Of a stretch of DNA of 64,000 nt, positions 49,112 to 58,809 are shown one piece after another. The notes beneath the pieces are model-generated. The model was not told the origin of the DNA and ran no database searches. It was given only the letters and a program-made list of their open reading frames with translations. The stretch spans positions 62,001 to 126,000 of the forward strand of contig NZ_FIZY01000003.1 of the NCBI RefSeq assembly GCF_900060185.1, written 5' to 3'. Position numbers and translations under genes: made by a program. Source of the DNA: Grimontia marina. GTDB taxonomy: Bacteria; Pseudomonadota; Gammaproteobacteria; Enterobacterales; Vibrionaceae. Positions within the stretch are counted from its first letter, which is position 1. Each line of letters starts with the position of its first letter.

Positions 49112-50027
49112 TGCTTACCTCTTCAGCTTGTTCTTCAGTTGTTGAAGGTTGAGCATCTTCACTTGCAGGTGTTTGCCCTTCTTCTTCAACCGCTTCTTTT
49201 TTCTCAACGTCAGTTGGCCACACCAATAGCAGGTATCGCAAACGGTCAAACTGCACTTCCGGTTTGGCATCTACCTGTGCAAACGGGCGCTTGTTATCAA
49301 ATGAGAACGAAGTCACTTTCGCCACAGGATAGCCTTCAGGGAATACACCACCCAAGCCGGATGTAACCAGCATATCACCCGGCTCAATGTCCGTGCTGCT
49401 GGGGATATTTTCCAGTTGGATATTGTCGTTATCTCCACGGCCTGAAGCGATAACGCGAATATCGTTGCGCACCACCTGTACAGGAATCGCATGGGTTGGG
49501 TCAGTGATAAGCAGTACACGGCTATTGTGCGCACCGACATAGGAAACTTGCCCCACAATACCGCGCTCGTTAATCACTGGCTGGCCTTCGTACACACCGT
49601 TTGTACGACCTTTATCAATCATTACCTGATGCTTGTAAGGGTCGGAGTCCACTGCCATCACTTCCGCCACCATTTTACGCTCATCACGCACAAACGGAGA
49701 GCCCAGCAGCTCGCGTAGACGCTGATTTTCTTGCTCCAGTTGATCCAGGATCAACTGTCCGCTTCGCAGCAGCAGGACTTCTTCTTTGAGCTTGGTATTG
49801 TCAATCAACAGCTGTTGGTGCGAAGTGAACTGACGGAAGACGTTATCGAGCAGATCACGCGGCACGTTCGACGCGTATTGCAACGGAGCGACCAGCGAGT
49901 TCAGCAAATAACGGAAATTGGTGAAGGCACCCAAACGACTATCAGCCAGCATAAGGCTGGCTGATATTAAAAGAGCGAAGAACAGGCGTAATTGTAGCGA
50001 TGGCCCACGGCCAAAAATTGGTTTCAT
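49104..50027 (-). CDS. mreC: Rod shape-determining protein MreC
   Basis: Bitopic periplasmic elongasome protein. An N-terminal membrane helix (about 10-28) is followed by a coiled coil (about 70-110) and the two-barrel MreC domain with VSYVGAHNSRVLLITDPTHAIPV near residue 160. The C-terminus is a short acidic, Glu/Gln/Thr-rich tail. Length 307 residues, shorter than E. coli (367) mainly in that tail. Confidence 0.96.
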   Translation of the reverse strand: MKPIFGRGPSLQLRLFFALLISASLMLADSRLGAFTNFRYLLNSLVAPLQYASNVPRDLLDNVFRQFTSHQQLLIDNTKLKEEVLLLRSGQLILDQLEQENQRLRELLGSPFVRDERKMVAEVMAVDSDPYKHQVMIDKGRTNGVYEGQPVINERGIVGQVSYVGAHNSRVLLITDPTHAIPVQVVRNDIRVIASGRGDNDNIQLENIPSSTDIEPGDMLVTSGLGGVFPEGYPVAKVTSFSFDNKRPFAQVDAKPEVQFDRLRYLLLVWPTDVEKKEAVEEEGQTPASEDAQPSTTEEQAEEVSNG

Positions 50028-50059
50028 TCAGTTACAACCTGTTTGTTGATGGAAGAGGA

Positions 50060-51112
<1,053 letters not shown>

Positions 51113-51150
51113 TTAATCCTGCAAGCGTTAAAATTCTTCAAATTCCGCTA

Positions 51151-51179
51151 AATGTACCAACGCTGACGGGGCGCGGCAA
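51151..51179 (-). promoter_or_regulatory. Candidate mreB promoter
   Basis: TTGCCG (51174-51179) and TACATT (51151-51156) on the minus strand are 17 bp apart, each matching the sigma-70 consensus at four of six positions. The start would be near 51144, about 40 nt before the mreB ATG. Confidence 0.5.
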
Positions 51180-51219
51180 GGTGATGATCTACAAACCTGA
51201 ATGAGATCTGTCTTTTTTT

Positions 51220-54200
51220 TCATTCCCCTGTCAATGTGATGTTTTTTTCACCTTTATAGATGACACGATCACTTCCTCGGTAAAACCCAAAGGTTCCAAT
51301 TGCGCTGGGATCATCATCAAATTGCCTACCCTGCCAATTATGTTGCAACCAGGTTTGAGGTAACACACCTTCTCCAAGCTTTTGCCAGTAACGGAACTGC
51401 TCCCGGTTTAACTGTCCATTTTGGGATGGAGGGGTCACTCTGAACTCAGAACGGCCATTTTTGACAGTTTTCTTGCTGATGGTATTGCCCGCATCATCTT
51501 TCAGTGAAATCTTAGCCTGCTGATTAGCATCTGGCGTTGAGCTAAACAACAGTTCCTTTTCACCAATCGTTGTCGAAACAAACGAAGCATTGTCCCGGGC
51601 ATTAGTGACAAATCTCGAACCATCAAAGACTTCGACTGCAACAGGCATGGTTTGTTCAGAAGAGAAATCATGGGTTTCAGTGAAACCTTCGATACGCATA
51701 CGCCCGAACATGAATTCACCCGTAGAAAATTCAGCGCCATCTGTTGATGGTCTATCTCCGCTAACTGGCCTAACAACTCTGGTCTCACACCCAGCAATAT
51801 TCTGAACATCACAAAAGATGAAGTCGGTGTTATCGATATCATTTTTGCTCACTCCAACAGCAAAGTGCAGTGGATCAAATGGTGAATCTGGGGTGCTCCC
51901 TTTCCCAACACTCATTCGCTCAGACGTGAGTGACAGTTGACTTGTTCCATCGTCACCTGCTTTCCACTGGGTTTGCGATGATCTTACCCAACGTTCAGAA
52001 AGGTCCTGACCCGCAACGGGATTCGTCGATGTTGGTTTAATTACATAGTCTTCAAACTCTGCTTTGTATGCATCGCCAAACAGATGGTAATTCTTAACCG
52101 GCTTGTTATCGGCCGTCATTGCATAAACCGTGTATTGACCATCAAAAGGCTGATTGAGGTAAGTAAAACCATCACCGCTGCTGTCTTCACTGGCAGTGAT
52201 AGCAGAAGTTAAACTACCAGAAACAGAGAAGTGGGAAGGATAAAAACGGCCTAATGGCCTTTCACCTGGATTCACTGCCATATCGAGGTAGTTTGCTGCC
52301 AGCTTTGAACGAACTCCAAATGCGCCGACCTCATCAACTGAGACATCTACAAATCGATAACGAACGTTGTTTACATCACTCGCATTATTCGTTTCTGTAT
52401 GCGCAAGAGGAACAATACCGGTTATAGACGCATTACTTCCGTTAACTGGCGTGACCACAAAGGCAGTTTCATCCAAGGTCACTGTGGCAGCAGGCGCATT
52501 TTGATGCCAAAAGCTCGGTGTTGTAGCTCGCCCACAGAAATTTGGCTTGAGTGGAACGACTCCTCCGTTGGTCAGTGCAGTTCCTGACAAATCTCCGCTT
52601 TGCCATATGACAGGTTTCAAAGCGGCGGTAAACGGATCACCAGCTTTGACAAAAGCCTTCAGGTTCGACACATCTGAAAGTGAAGGTAAACTGCCGCAAA
52701 CAGCAAAAGTGTAAGGGCGCGCATGCAAAGAGATATCCCCATTTAATTGTCTGCTTTCAACACTCTTCGAATCTTCTTCAACTTCAGTGGCGCTATTACT
52801 GCCAGCAGCATTTGCACTTTGAACTTCAGAGACGGGAATAGAGAGCACACCCGCATCTAAATAGTTTAAGGTCAGAGCATCTTTTGCTACGCCTTTGGAA
52901 AACAGCACTTCGATGGTTTGTGCACCGACAGTTCCATTTACCGACGGTTTATGTGGTGCTCCTGCAGAGGTGTAGTTGGGTTGCTGATAGTTTGCATTCC
53001 CAATACTCAGTTGTTTTGTCCCCTCATATTCAGGGATAGGTGTGGGATCACAATCGCCATAAACTGCTTCAATGGTTAACTTTTCCGGTTTACCTGCCAC
53101 CATTTTTAATGGCGAAGGAGAGAAACGGAATCCACCAGCAGCAAAGGTGTAATTGCCTTGTTCGGATTTGAGTTCTCCGGTTTCACTCGAGGTGAAGGTG
53201 GCTTCTGCGTTAATAGTGCCAATCGCTCTATTTTGTAGCCAAAGGGTGCGCTTTCCGCCACTAAGAGCGAATGTGCCTGATGTGCTTCCATTGCAGCCAC
53301 CATTGGGACTTTCTCGCCAGCAGGCTACTGGAGAATTCATCGCATTAACAGTCAAGTCGCCGGAGATATCGGTCTGAAGAACGCCTTTGTCATCTTTCAC
53401 TTCGAAGGTAATTGGAATAGCTGAGCAGCTATCAGCTCTATCAGATACTGGATCTAATGAGAGGTTGTAGCTGTCGAGAAAGCCTCCGAATTTGATAATA
53501 GATTCGTTTGCCAGCACGAGTGATTTTGCCGTAACCGCTCCATAAATAGTTGTACCCCATGTCCCAGGCTGTGTTGTGCCCGATAGTTTTACTGTTCCCA
53601 CCGAATAAACATATCCATAAATGATGGAGTCTGAGCCGATTTGCGCACTATACAAAGTCTCCTGACTTTCCTCTTCATGCACCCAGAAAATCAAGTTCTT
53701 GGGATCCCCCTTGATGTTTATCCTTACCTTATCTGCCAACTTCAGCTTGTTGACGTGGATCTCCACGGGACCATTAATAGTTACATCAACATTTTCTCCA
53801 ACAAAAAAGTCGCCGAAGTAATAGCTCCCTTCTTCAAAGGTCACTGTGCTGCCATAGCGAAGAGAAAACGTATGATAGTTGGGGGTAGAATCGTCAAAGT
53901 AGTGAACCGTCTGGGTATGATCTAACGGATAGGTCTTATTATCTTCCAGCACACCACCAGCACTCTTTTTCAATAGAACGGTCAGTCCCTTATCTTCTGC
54001 TCTATCGCCCACCTTGACACATGCATTTCGTGGAGCATCTCCAAAATCATTACAGGTGACACCACTACCATAAAATGCATGATCATACCCTACCTCAACT
54101 GGGTTTTTATCAGGCTGGTAAATCGTGGATATACTTGTGATTTGTAGACAGTTCTTTGCATCTGTTGGATTGTGAGCACCACAGTTTTTCGCGTTTCCGG

Positions 54201-54315
54201 CACTTGCAGGAAGAGCCGGCGCCTGCGCTGGTCCGGGGAAGTAAACACTGTTAGACAAAGCCCAGAGCATTGGGCTGAATACCAAAGAAATGAAAACCAA
54301 TAGTATCCTCGTCAT
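51220..54315 (-). CDS. mshQ: MSHA pilus protein MshQ
   Basis: Last gene of the MSHA cluster; the role of MshQ is not established, and adhesin or pilus-tip function is only a guess. The 1031-residue protein has a clear signal peptide (MTRILLVFISLVFSPMLWA) and no other membrane helix, so it is likely secreted or surface-exposed. Residues about 140-290 form a repetitive beta-rich region; about 400-1010 resemble the large DUF6701-type MshQ domain with many paired cysteines. ATG overlaps the mshP stop by 4 bp. Confidence 0.85.
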   Translation of the reverse strand: MTRILLVFISLVFSPMLWALSNSVYFPGPAQAPALPASAGNAKNCGAHNPTDAKNCLQITSISTIYQPDKNPVEVGYDHAFYGSGVTCNDFGDAPRNACVKVGDRAEDKGLTVLLKKSAGGVLEDNKTYPLDHTQTVHYFDDSTPNYHTFSLRYGSTVTFEEGSYYFGDFFVGENVDVTINGPVEIHVNKLKLADKVRINIKGDPKNLIFWVHEEESQETLYSAQIGSDSIIYGYVYSVGTVKLSGTTQPGTWGTTIYGAVTAKSLVLANESIIKFGGFLDSYNLSLDPVSDRADSCSAIPITFEVKDDKGVLQTDISGDLTVNAMNSPVACWRESPNGGCNGSTSGTFALSGGKRTLWLQNRAIGTINAEATFTSSETGELKSEQGNYTFAAGGFRFSPSPLKMVAGKPEKLTIEAVYGDCDPTPIPEYEGTKQLSIGNANYQQPNYTSAGAPHKPSVNGTVGAQTIEVLFSKGVAKDALTLNYLDAGVLSIPVSEVQSANAAGSNSATEVEEDSKSVESRQLNGDISLHARPYTFAVCGSLPSLSDVSNLKAFVKAGDPFTAALKPVIWQSGDLSGTALTNGGVVPLKPNFCGRATTPSFWHQNAPAATVTLDETAFVVTPVNGSNASITGIVPLAHTETNNASDVNNVRYRFVDVSVDEVGAFGVRSKLAANYLDMAVNPGERPLGRFYPSHFSVSGSLTSAITASEDSSGDGFTYLNQPFDGQYTVYAMTADNKPVKNYHLFGDAYKAEFEDYVIKPTSTNPVAGQDLSERWVRSSQTQWKAGDDGTSQLSLTSERMSVGKGSTPDSPFDPLHFAVGVSKNDIDNTDFIFCDVQNIAGCETRVVRPVSGDRPSTDGAEFSTGEFMFGRMRIEGFTETHDFSSEQTMPVAVEVFDGSRFVTNARDNASFVSTTIGEKELLFSSTPDANQQAKISLKDDAGNTISKKTVKNGRSEFRVTPPSQNGQLNREQFRYWQKLGEGVLPQTWLQHNWQGRQFDDDPSAIGTFGFYRGSDRVIYKGEKNITLTGE

Positions 54316-54749
54316 CGGGAAATCCCCTTACCCCAACTTTCCTGAATCCTAACAACCTGGTGCACACCGCTACCGCATTGCCCCTTGCTCTCAACGTGGT
54401 ATTGAACAAACTCGCCAGCATCAATGGTTTCGCAAGTCACTGAGACCAAACAGCCGCGAAGGCCAGCAGAACTAAAATTCGTCACAACAGGTGTCTCACT
54501 GCACACCGCTAAAGGCAGGTTATTAACGTCTGTCGCTAGTGGAAACAATCTCGCCATCGCCATTTCCGTGCCGCTGTTCGCCGCAAGCCAGGCGCGGGTA
54601 CCCAAAACTTCGCGGGTACTGGTATCACTTTGTGATGTGGTGATTTGCATCAGTGCTGCACCGAGAGCTGCCAAAGCTGTCATCGCAAATACAGCGATGA
54701 TTAACATGCTGCCTTTTTGGCGTTTGGGAGGAGTAACTTTAGGGTGCAT
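54312..54749 (-). CDS. mshP: MSHA minor pilin MshP
   Basis: PilX-like minor pilin of 145 residues. The N-terminus PKRQKGSMLIIAVFAMTALA has a prepilin-peptidase-type glycine before a hydrophobic helix, but lacks the usual Phe and Glu at +1 and +5, as is common for MshP/PilX. The remainder includes a disulfide-capable C-terminal region. It overlaps mshO by 11 bp and mshQ by 4 bp. Confidence 0.88.
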   Translation of the reverse strand: MHPKVTPPKRQKGSMLIIAVFAMTALAALGAALMQITTSQSDTSTREVLGTRAWLAANSGTEMAMARLFPLATDVNNLPLAVCSETPVVTNFSSAGLRGCLVSVTCETIDAGEFVQYHVESKGQCGSGVHQVVRIQESWGKGISR

Positions 54750-55485
54750 TGAGAACCTGCACTTGTTGGTTGTAGACCGAAGACTCGCCGGATTGGCGGA
54801 ACTTGTAGGTGATATTGATTAGGTTACCGCTGGCTAATGATGTGGTGCCCAAATTAAATCCGCTGCCGGCAGCAATGTTTTTTGCCAAGGTTGAATTGTT
54901 TTGAGTGCCGTTATTGATACGGCGTCGAAGTTCACCGTTTTCAAAGCAGAAATTGACCGAGTTTTCGAAGATATAAAAACGATCGGAGGGTGACTCGGCA
55001 GGCCAAGGGTTAGCTGCAATTTTTGATGTAGTTATTGTATTGCCAGACACGCCCGTGATCTGGTAGCTGTTATCTCCAGTCAAATCTGCAGGCGATGAAG
55101 GTAAGAACACAATCCGATGATTCCCATTATTTACCTTGTTTTGCCAATGGGTCTCTTTGGTTGAAAGCACTGCATCAAGTGTATTTTCTCCCTCTACCAA
55201 TTGATGATAAGTGCCGGAATAGCGAATCGGTGTAAACACCATACATTCTCCACCAGCATAAACAGCAAGGCTGTTTGGCACCGCATGTCGCAGCTCTCTA
55301 CCTACGCGCTCAACCGCAAAACGGGCTTCAGATTGCAGCGCTTCGCGGTTTCGTGATTCCACATAGCCTGAAGCGCTGGATTCGATAAAGCCAAAGATAC
55401 CAACAGAAACAATCGCCAGAATCGTCAGGGTGACAATTAGCTCCACCAGCGTAAATCCGCGAGGTTTGCGGGTGAATAAAGCCAT
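54739..55485 (-). CDS. mshO: MSHA minor pilin MshO
   Basis: Type IV minor pilin of 248 residues. The leader ends in KPRG followed by FTLVELIVTLTILAIVSVG, so cleavage after Gly10 leaves N-methylPhe and Glu at +5. The long C-terminal domain is typical of PulJ/PilW-like minor pilins that cap the pilus. The ATG shares a base with the mshD stop (TGATG). Confidence 0.9.
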   Translation of the reverse strand: MALFTRKPRGFTLVELIVTLTILAIVSVGIFGFIESSASGYVESRNREALQSEARFAVERVGRELRHAVPNSLAVYAGGECMVFTPIRYSGTYHQLVEGENTLDAVLSTKETHWQNKVNNGNHRIVFLPSSPADLTGDNSYQITGVSGNTITTSKIAANPWPAESPSDRFYIFENSVNFCFENGELRRRINNGTQNNSTLAKNIAAGSGFNLGTTSLASGNLINITYKFRQSGESSVYNQQVQVLNAP

Positions 55486-56090
55486 CAGAAGTTACTCCGA
55501 TAGGCCGTGAAGTCGTACCGGCCAAAACTGCCAGTATCGACGTACAGGTCGATGCGTTTATAGAGTCTGGCATTGTTGGTGCTGTCAGCAAAAGTGCTGT
55601 TGTCGTACTCGACATTGATATCGACAGTGAAGCCTTTGTAATCCGACGCAGAGCCTCCAACCAAAGCGCTCAAATCGCCTCTGTGGGTTCGAGTACAGGC
55701 CGAGTTTCCTCCCCAGCACCCGATATAGTCTTCAACAGCAACAAAGCCCGTTCCTGCTGAAAGTGGAGAAGAACAGGTTTGAATAGGATTCGGGGCAACA
55801 ATACCCTGCGCTAAAACCGCATCAGCGTCTTCATCACAACGCCAGCGGCTACCGTTAGGGTCAGATTCTTTATCAAACTGACGCGCCAAAATCTCGTTCA
55901 TCACCGCTTGCCCTAACGCTGCCGCGCGGGCTTCATAATGCGGATTGGCAGATTTGGCGAACATAGGGAAAAGAGTGGTACTGAGTAGCACCATGGCAAC
56001 ACCAAACACAACGATGCCAATCACTAACTCCACCAGCGTATAGCCACGCTGATGGTTCGGAATTCGATAGGTTTTTTCAGCTGCAGGCAT
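55485..56090 (-). CDS. mshD: MSHA minor pilin MshD
   Basis: Type IV minor pilin of 201 residues. A 15-residue leader precedes the cleavage glycine in HQRG, followed by YTLVELVIGIVVFGVAMVL with Glu at +5. The body contains several cysteines (CSSPLSAGTGF; GCWGGNSAC). Its start lies 14 bp inside mshC, and its end shares a base with mshO. Confidence 0.9.
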   Translation of the reverse strand: MPAAEKTYRIPNHQRGYTLVELVIGIVVFGVAMVLLSTTLFPMFAKSANPHYEARAAALGQAVMNEILARQFDKESDPNGSRWRCDEDADAVLAQGIVAPNPIQTCSSPLSAGTGFVAVEDYIGCWGGNSACTRTHRGDLSALVGGSASDYKGFTVDINVEYDNSTFADSTNNARLYKRIDLYVDTGSFGRYDFTAYRSNF

Positions 56091-56550
56091 GGAAATAGCC
56101 CTCGCTGTTTAAGCAAATGCTGGCTTCTGTACCGCCTTGGGAGAAGGTGAACTCGCACCGTTCAGAAGTGCAAAGGCGGCTGCCTACTGCATTTACCGGG
56201 CGTCCCAGCAAATCAAAATAAATCGTTTGAACGGGTGAAATGCGAACCTGTGAATCGGACAGATCCACCACATCACTGCGGTAATCGCCAAAACCACAAG
56301 CTGAGTCGCTACTGCCCCCCATTCGGGAGGCAGCAACGTACATGGCATTGCAGGCAGAAGATGGATTCTCCTGCTGCATTGCCCTGAGCTGGACTTGTCT
56401 GGCGACAGACAAGCCAGTATCCCGCGCACTGGTGACTGAAAAAGCTTCAGACCCCGACAGGCGCGGTATGGCAAACACACTAATAATGCCGAGGATCACC
56501 AGCACTGTGATCAGCTCGATTAGTGTGAAGCCTCTCTTACGGAGTAGCAC
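56077..56550 (-). CDS. mshC: MSHA pilin protein MshC
   Basis: Type IV minor pilin. No ATG lies at the expected place: candidate starts are GTG at 56550 (7-residue leader MLLRKRG) or GTG/TTG at 56556/56559. I choose 56550, since type IVa leaders are usually six or seven residues. After the glycine the protein reads FTLIELITVLVILGIISVFA, with Glu at +5. The 157-residue body has paired cysteines near 91 and near the C-terminus. It starts inside the end of mshA and probably depends on coupling. Confidence 0.85.
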   Translation of the reverse strand: MLLRKRGFTLIELITVLVILGIISVFAIPRLSGSEAFSVTSARDTGLSVARQVQLRAMQQENPSSACNAMYVAASRMGGSSDSACGFGDYRSDVVDLSDSQVRISPVQTIYFDLLGRPVNAVGSRLCTSERCEFTFSQGGTEASICLNSEGYFHACS

Positions 56551-56989
56551 AAGCACCAATGGTTACAGTTGGTGCAACATTATTGCCAGTTGACTGTACA
56601 AAGATGACACACTGATCTGTAGCGGTAAATGTACCACCTGAAAGAGTAAAGCGAGATGTTCCCGCAGGAGTACTCCATTGAGCTTCCCAATCATCAGTGT
56701 TTAGGCCAATGACTGCAGCACCAATACCTGTTTCAGAAGCATCTGGATATCCCCATACAAGATCAATATCGTTTACTTCCCCGGTACCACCTGTTTGACC
56801 ATCGATAGCTGCGCGACCATATACCACGCTGTTTGCACCATCGATCGCTCCTTTTAAACCTTGAAGTGCAGCGGTGCGTGCATCATCTTGGAAATTCAGA
56901 AAACGAGGCGCAGCAGTAACCGCCAAAATACCCAGAATTACGATCACAACGATCATTTCAATCAGCGTAAAACCGCCTTGACGTTTCAT
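56537..56989 (-). CDS. mshA: MSHA major pilin MshA
   Basis: Type IVa pilin, most likely the major MSHA subunit. The leader MKRQGG is cut after Gly6, leaving FTLIEMIVVIVILGILAVTA with Glu at +5. The 150-residue protein has two cysteines, at 127 and 147, forming the C-terminal disulfide loop typical of pilins. It is the only pilin-type gene between mshF and mshC. The ATG overlaps the mshF stop by 4 bp, with GGAGAAG just upstream inside mshF. Assigning it as MshA rather than MshB rests on the neighbouring mshC and on similarity of the N-terminal third. Confidence 0.88.
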   Translation of the reverse strand: MKRQGGFTLIEMIVVIVILGILAVTAAPRFLNFQDDARTAALQGLKGAIDGANSVVYGRAAIDGQTGGTGEVNDIDLVWGYPDASETGIGAAVIGLNTDDWEAQWSTPAGTSRFTLSGGTFTATDQCVIFVQSTGNNVAPTVTIGACATP

Positions 56990-57591
56990 TTTACTTCTCC
57001 AGTTTCTCTCAATACTTCTACGCGGCCCGATGCCGGGTAGTAAGCAAAAACATGACGCGCCGAAATTGACGGGTCATCACTCCAAATACCGGCGCGTACC
57101 GGTCTTTCAAATCGGCAATAAGGCTGGGCTTCAATACCTTTCTCCCTTACCACTATTGCGCGAATCTTTGGCTGCGAGATTTGTTCTGCCGCAGCCTGTA
57201 ATCTGTCTTCCAGCCAGTAAGACTGGTCGGTAAATTGTTCCAACAATGCACCGCAATCTTCAGCGCGTAGTGCTGTCAGTGTTTTTGCGCCATTTTCCAG
57301 CGCAAAAGGAAAACCTGTTTGGTTGTTTTCTTCTGCGTTTAAGCGAAAACTAACATTCTCAACAATAACGATATCTTTTTGTTTACTATCGTTTTTTAAA
57401 GCTGATCGCAATTGCACATTCTTAGCCGAACCTTCAAACGCATTGGCGAGATAACGAAACTCCACTTCATCAGCGAACTGCATCACACGCTCAAAAGCGG
57501 GAATCGCGGCCATCATGACAACACCGATAATCGCGGTGAGCAAAGCCCACTGAGAGGCACTGCTGTCCCTGAATCGAAATAGCCAATGCAT
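56986..57591 (-). CDS. mshF: MSHA biogenesis protein MshF
   Basis: Accessory MSHA assembly protein of unknown mechanism, 201 residues. A single N-terminal membrane helix (about 14-31) is followed by a periplasmic domain with two cysteines. The start ATG directly follows the mshG stop codon, with no clear ribosome site, and the end overlaps mshA by 4 bp. Identification relies mainly on position between mshG and the pilin gene. Confidence 0.8.
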   Translation of the reverse strand: MHWLFRFRDSSASQWALLTAIIGVVMMAAIPAFERVMQFADEVEFRYLANAFEGSAKNVQLRSALKNDSKQKDIVIVENVSFRLNAEENNQTGFPFALENGAKTLTALRAEDCGALLEQFTDQSYWLEDRLQAAAEQISQPKIRAIVVREKGIEAQPYCRFERPVRAGIWSDDPSISARHVFAYYPASGRVEVLRETGEVK

Positions 57592-58809
57592 TTAGCCGCC
57601 ACGGATCAGGTCGAGCATGTTCCACATCGGCAGGAAAATACCCAATGCGAGGATTAATACCATGCCCGCCACAATCAGTAGCAGGATGGGCTCCATGCGG
57701 GCTGATAGGGTTTTCAGGTCATAATCCACTTCGCGGTCGTAAAAATCGCTCGCTTCCAGAAGCAGGTTATCAATCTGGCCGGTTTCCTCGCCCACCTGAA
57801 TCATCTGGTGCACCAGTGGCGTAAACAGTTGGCTGTCTGCCGTGACAGAACTGAGGTTAATCCCCGACTCTATCGCCGCTTTCATCTTGTCCACTTCGCC
57901 GCCAAGAAAGTGGTTCTCCAGCGCTTCACCAGACATCTGCAGCGCAGTATTGAGCGGCACACCTGCACGCAGCATCAAGGCGAATGTTCGCGAGAAGCGC
58001 GACATCAAGGCTCGGTTAACCAGGTTTCCAACCAGCGGAATACACAGCTTGAATCTGTCCCACTTTATCCGGCCTTGCTCGGTGCTTTTCCACACCTGTA
58101 ATCCTGCGACCAAGCAAACGGTGCCGAAGACCAGTAGCCACCAGTAATCAACAAAGAAGCTTGATGTAGCCATCAAAATCTTGGTCGGCAGCGGCAAATC
58201 AGAGCCGAACTTGGCAAACATGCCTGCAAACTGCGGGATCACTTTGACGTTCAAAAACGCCATCGCGCCGATGATCACCATCAGCACAAATGTTGGGTAA
58301 CGCAGCGCCGATTTAATCCGGCGGCGGGTTTCCATTTCCTGCTCGTAGTATTCAGCCAGCTGGAGCATGGCATCATCGAGACGACCCGTGTTTTCACCCA
58401 CCTGCACCAGCGAGACAAACAAATCGCTGAACACATTTTCGTGGTCACGCATTGCCGCCGACATAGGACGACCGTTGGAAAGTTCATTGGCGACGCTTTC
58501 AAGCGCGGTTTTCAATGGCTTATCCGTGGTGCTTTGTGCCAACCCTTTTATCGCACGCAGCAGCGGCACACCCGCTTTAATCAGGCTGTATGCCTGACGG
58601 CTGAAAATCACCAGTGATTCCAGTTTCACCTTTGGCTGGAACAGCGGCGCATTGGCTTTTTGTGCCCGCGCCTTGGTGACTTCCAGTGACAACAACACCG
58701 CACCAGACGCTGACACGTTGGCAATCGCATCGCTTTCGCTGGCAGCTTCAATAATCGCCGAAACACGTTTTCCGTTCGGCTTACGCGCGGTGTAGCGATA
58801 CCTTGGCAT
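57592..58809 (-). CDS. mshG: MSHA inner-membrane platform protein MshG
   Basis: GspF/PilC-type platform protein of the pilus motor. The 405-residue protein has two T2SF repeats (about 67-190 and 270-392), each with a TGxLDxxLLE/A-type segment, and three membrane helices, the last near the C-terminus. It shares one base with the mshE stop (TGATG). Confidence 0.95.
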   Translation of the reverse strand: MPRYRYTARKPNGKRVSAIIEAASESDAIANVSASGAVLLSLEVTKARAQKANAPLFQPKVKLESLVIFSRQAYSLIKAGVPLLRAIKGLAQSTTDKPLKTALESVANELSNGRPMSAAMRDHENVFSDLFVSLVQVGENTGRLDDAMLQLAEYYEQEMETRRRIKSALRYPTFVLMVIIGAMAFLNVKVIPQFAGMFAKFGSDLPLPTKILMATSSFFVDYWWLLVFGTVCLVAGLQVWKSTEQGRIKWDRFKLCIPLVGNLVNRALMSRFSRTFALMLRAGVPLNTALQMSGEALENHFLGGEVDKMKAAIESGINLSSVTADSQLFTPLVHQMIQVGEETGQIDNLLLEASDFYDREVDYDLKTLSARMEPILLLIVAGMVLILALGIFLPMWNMLDLIRGG

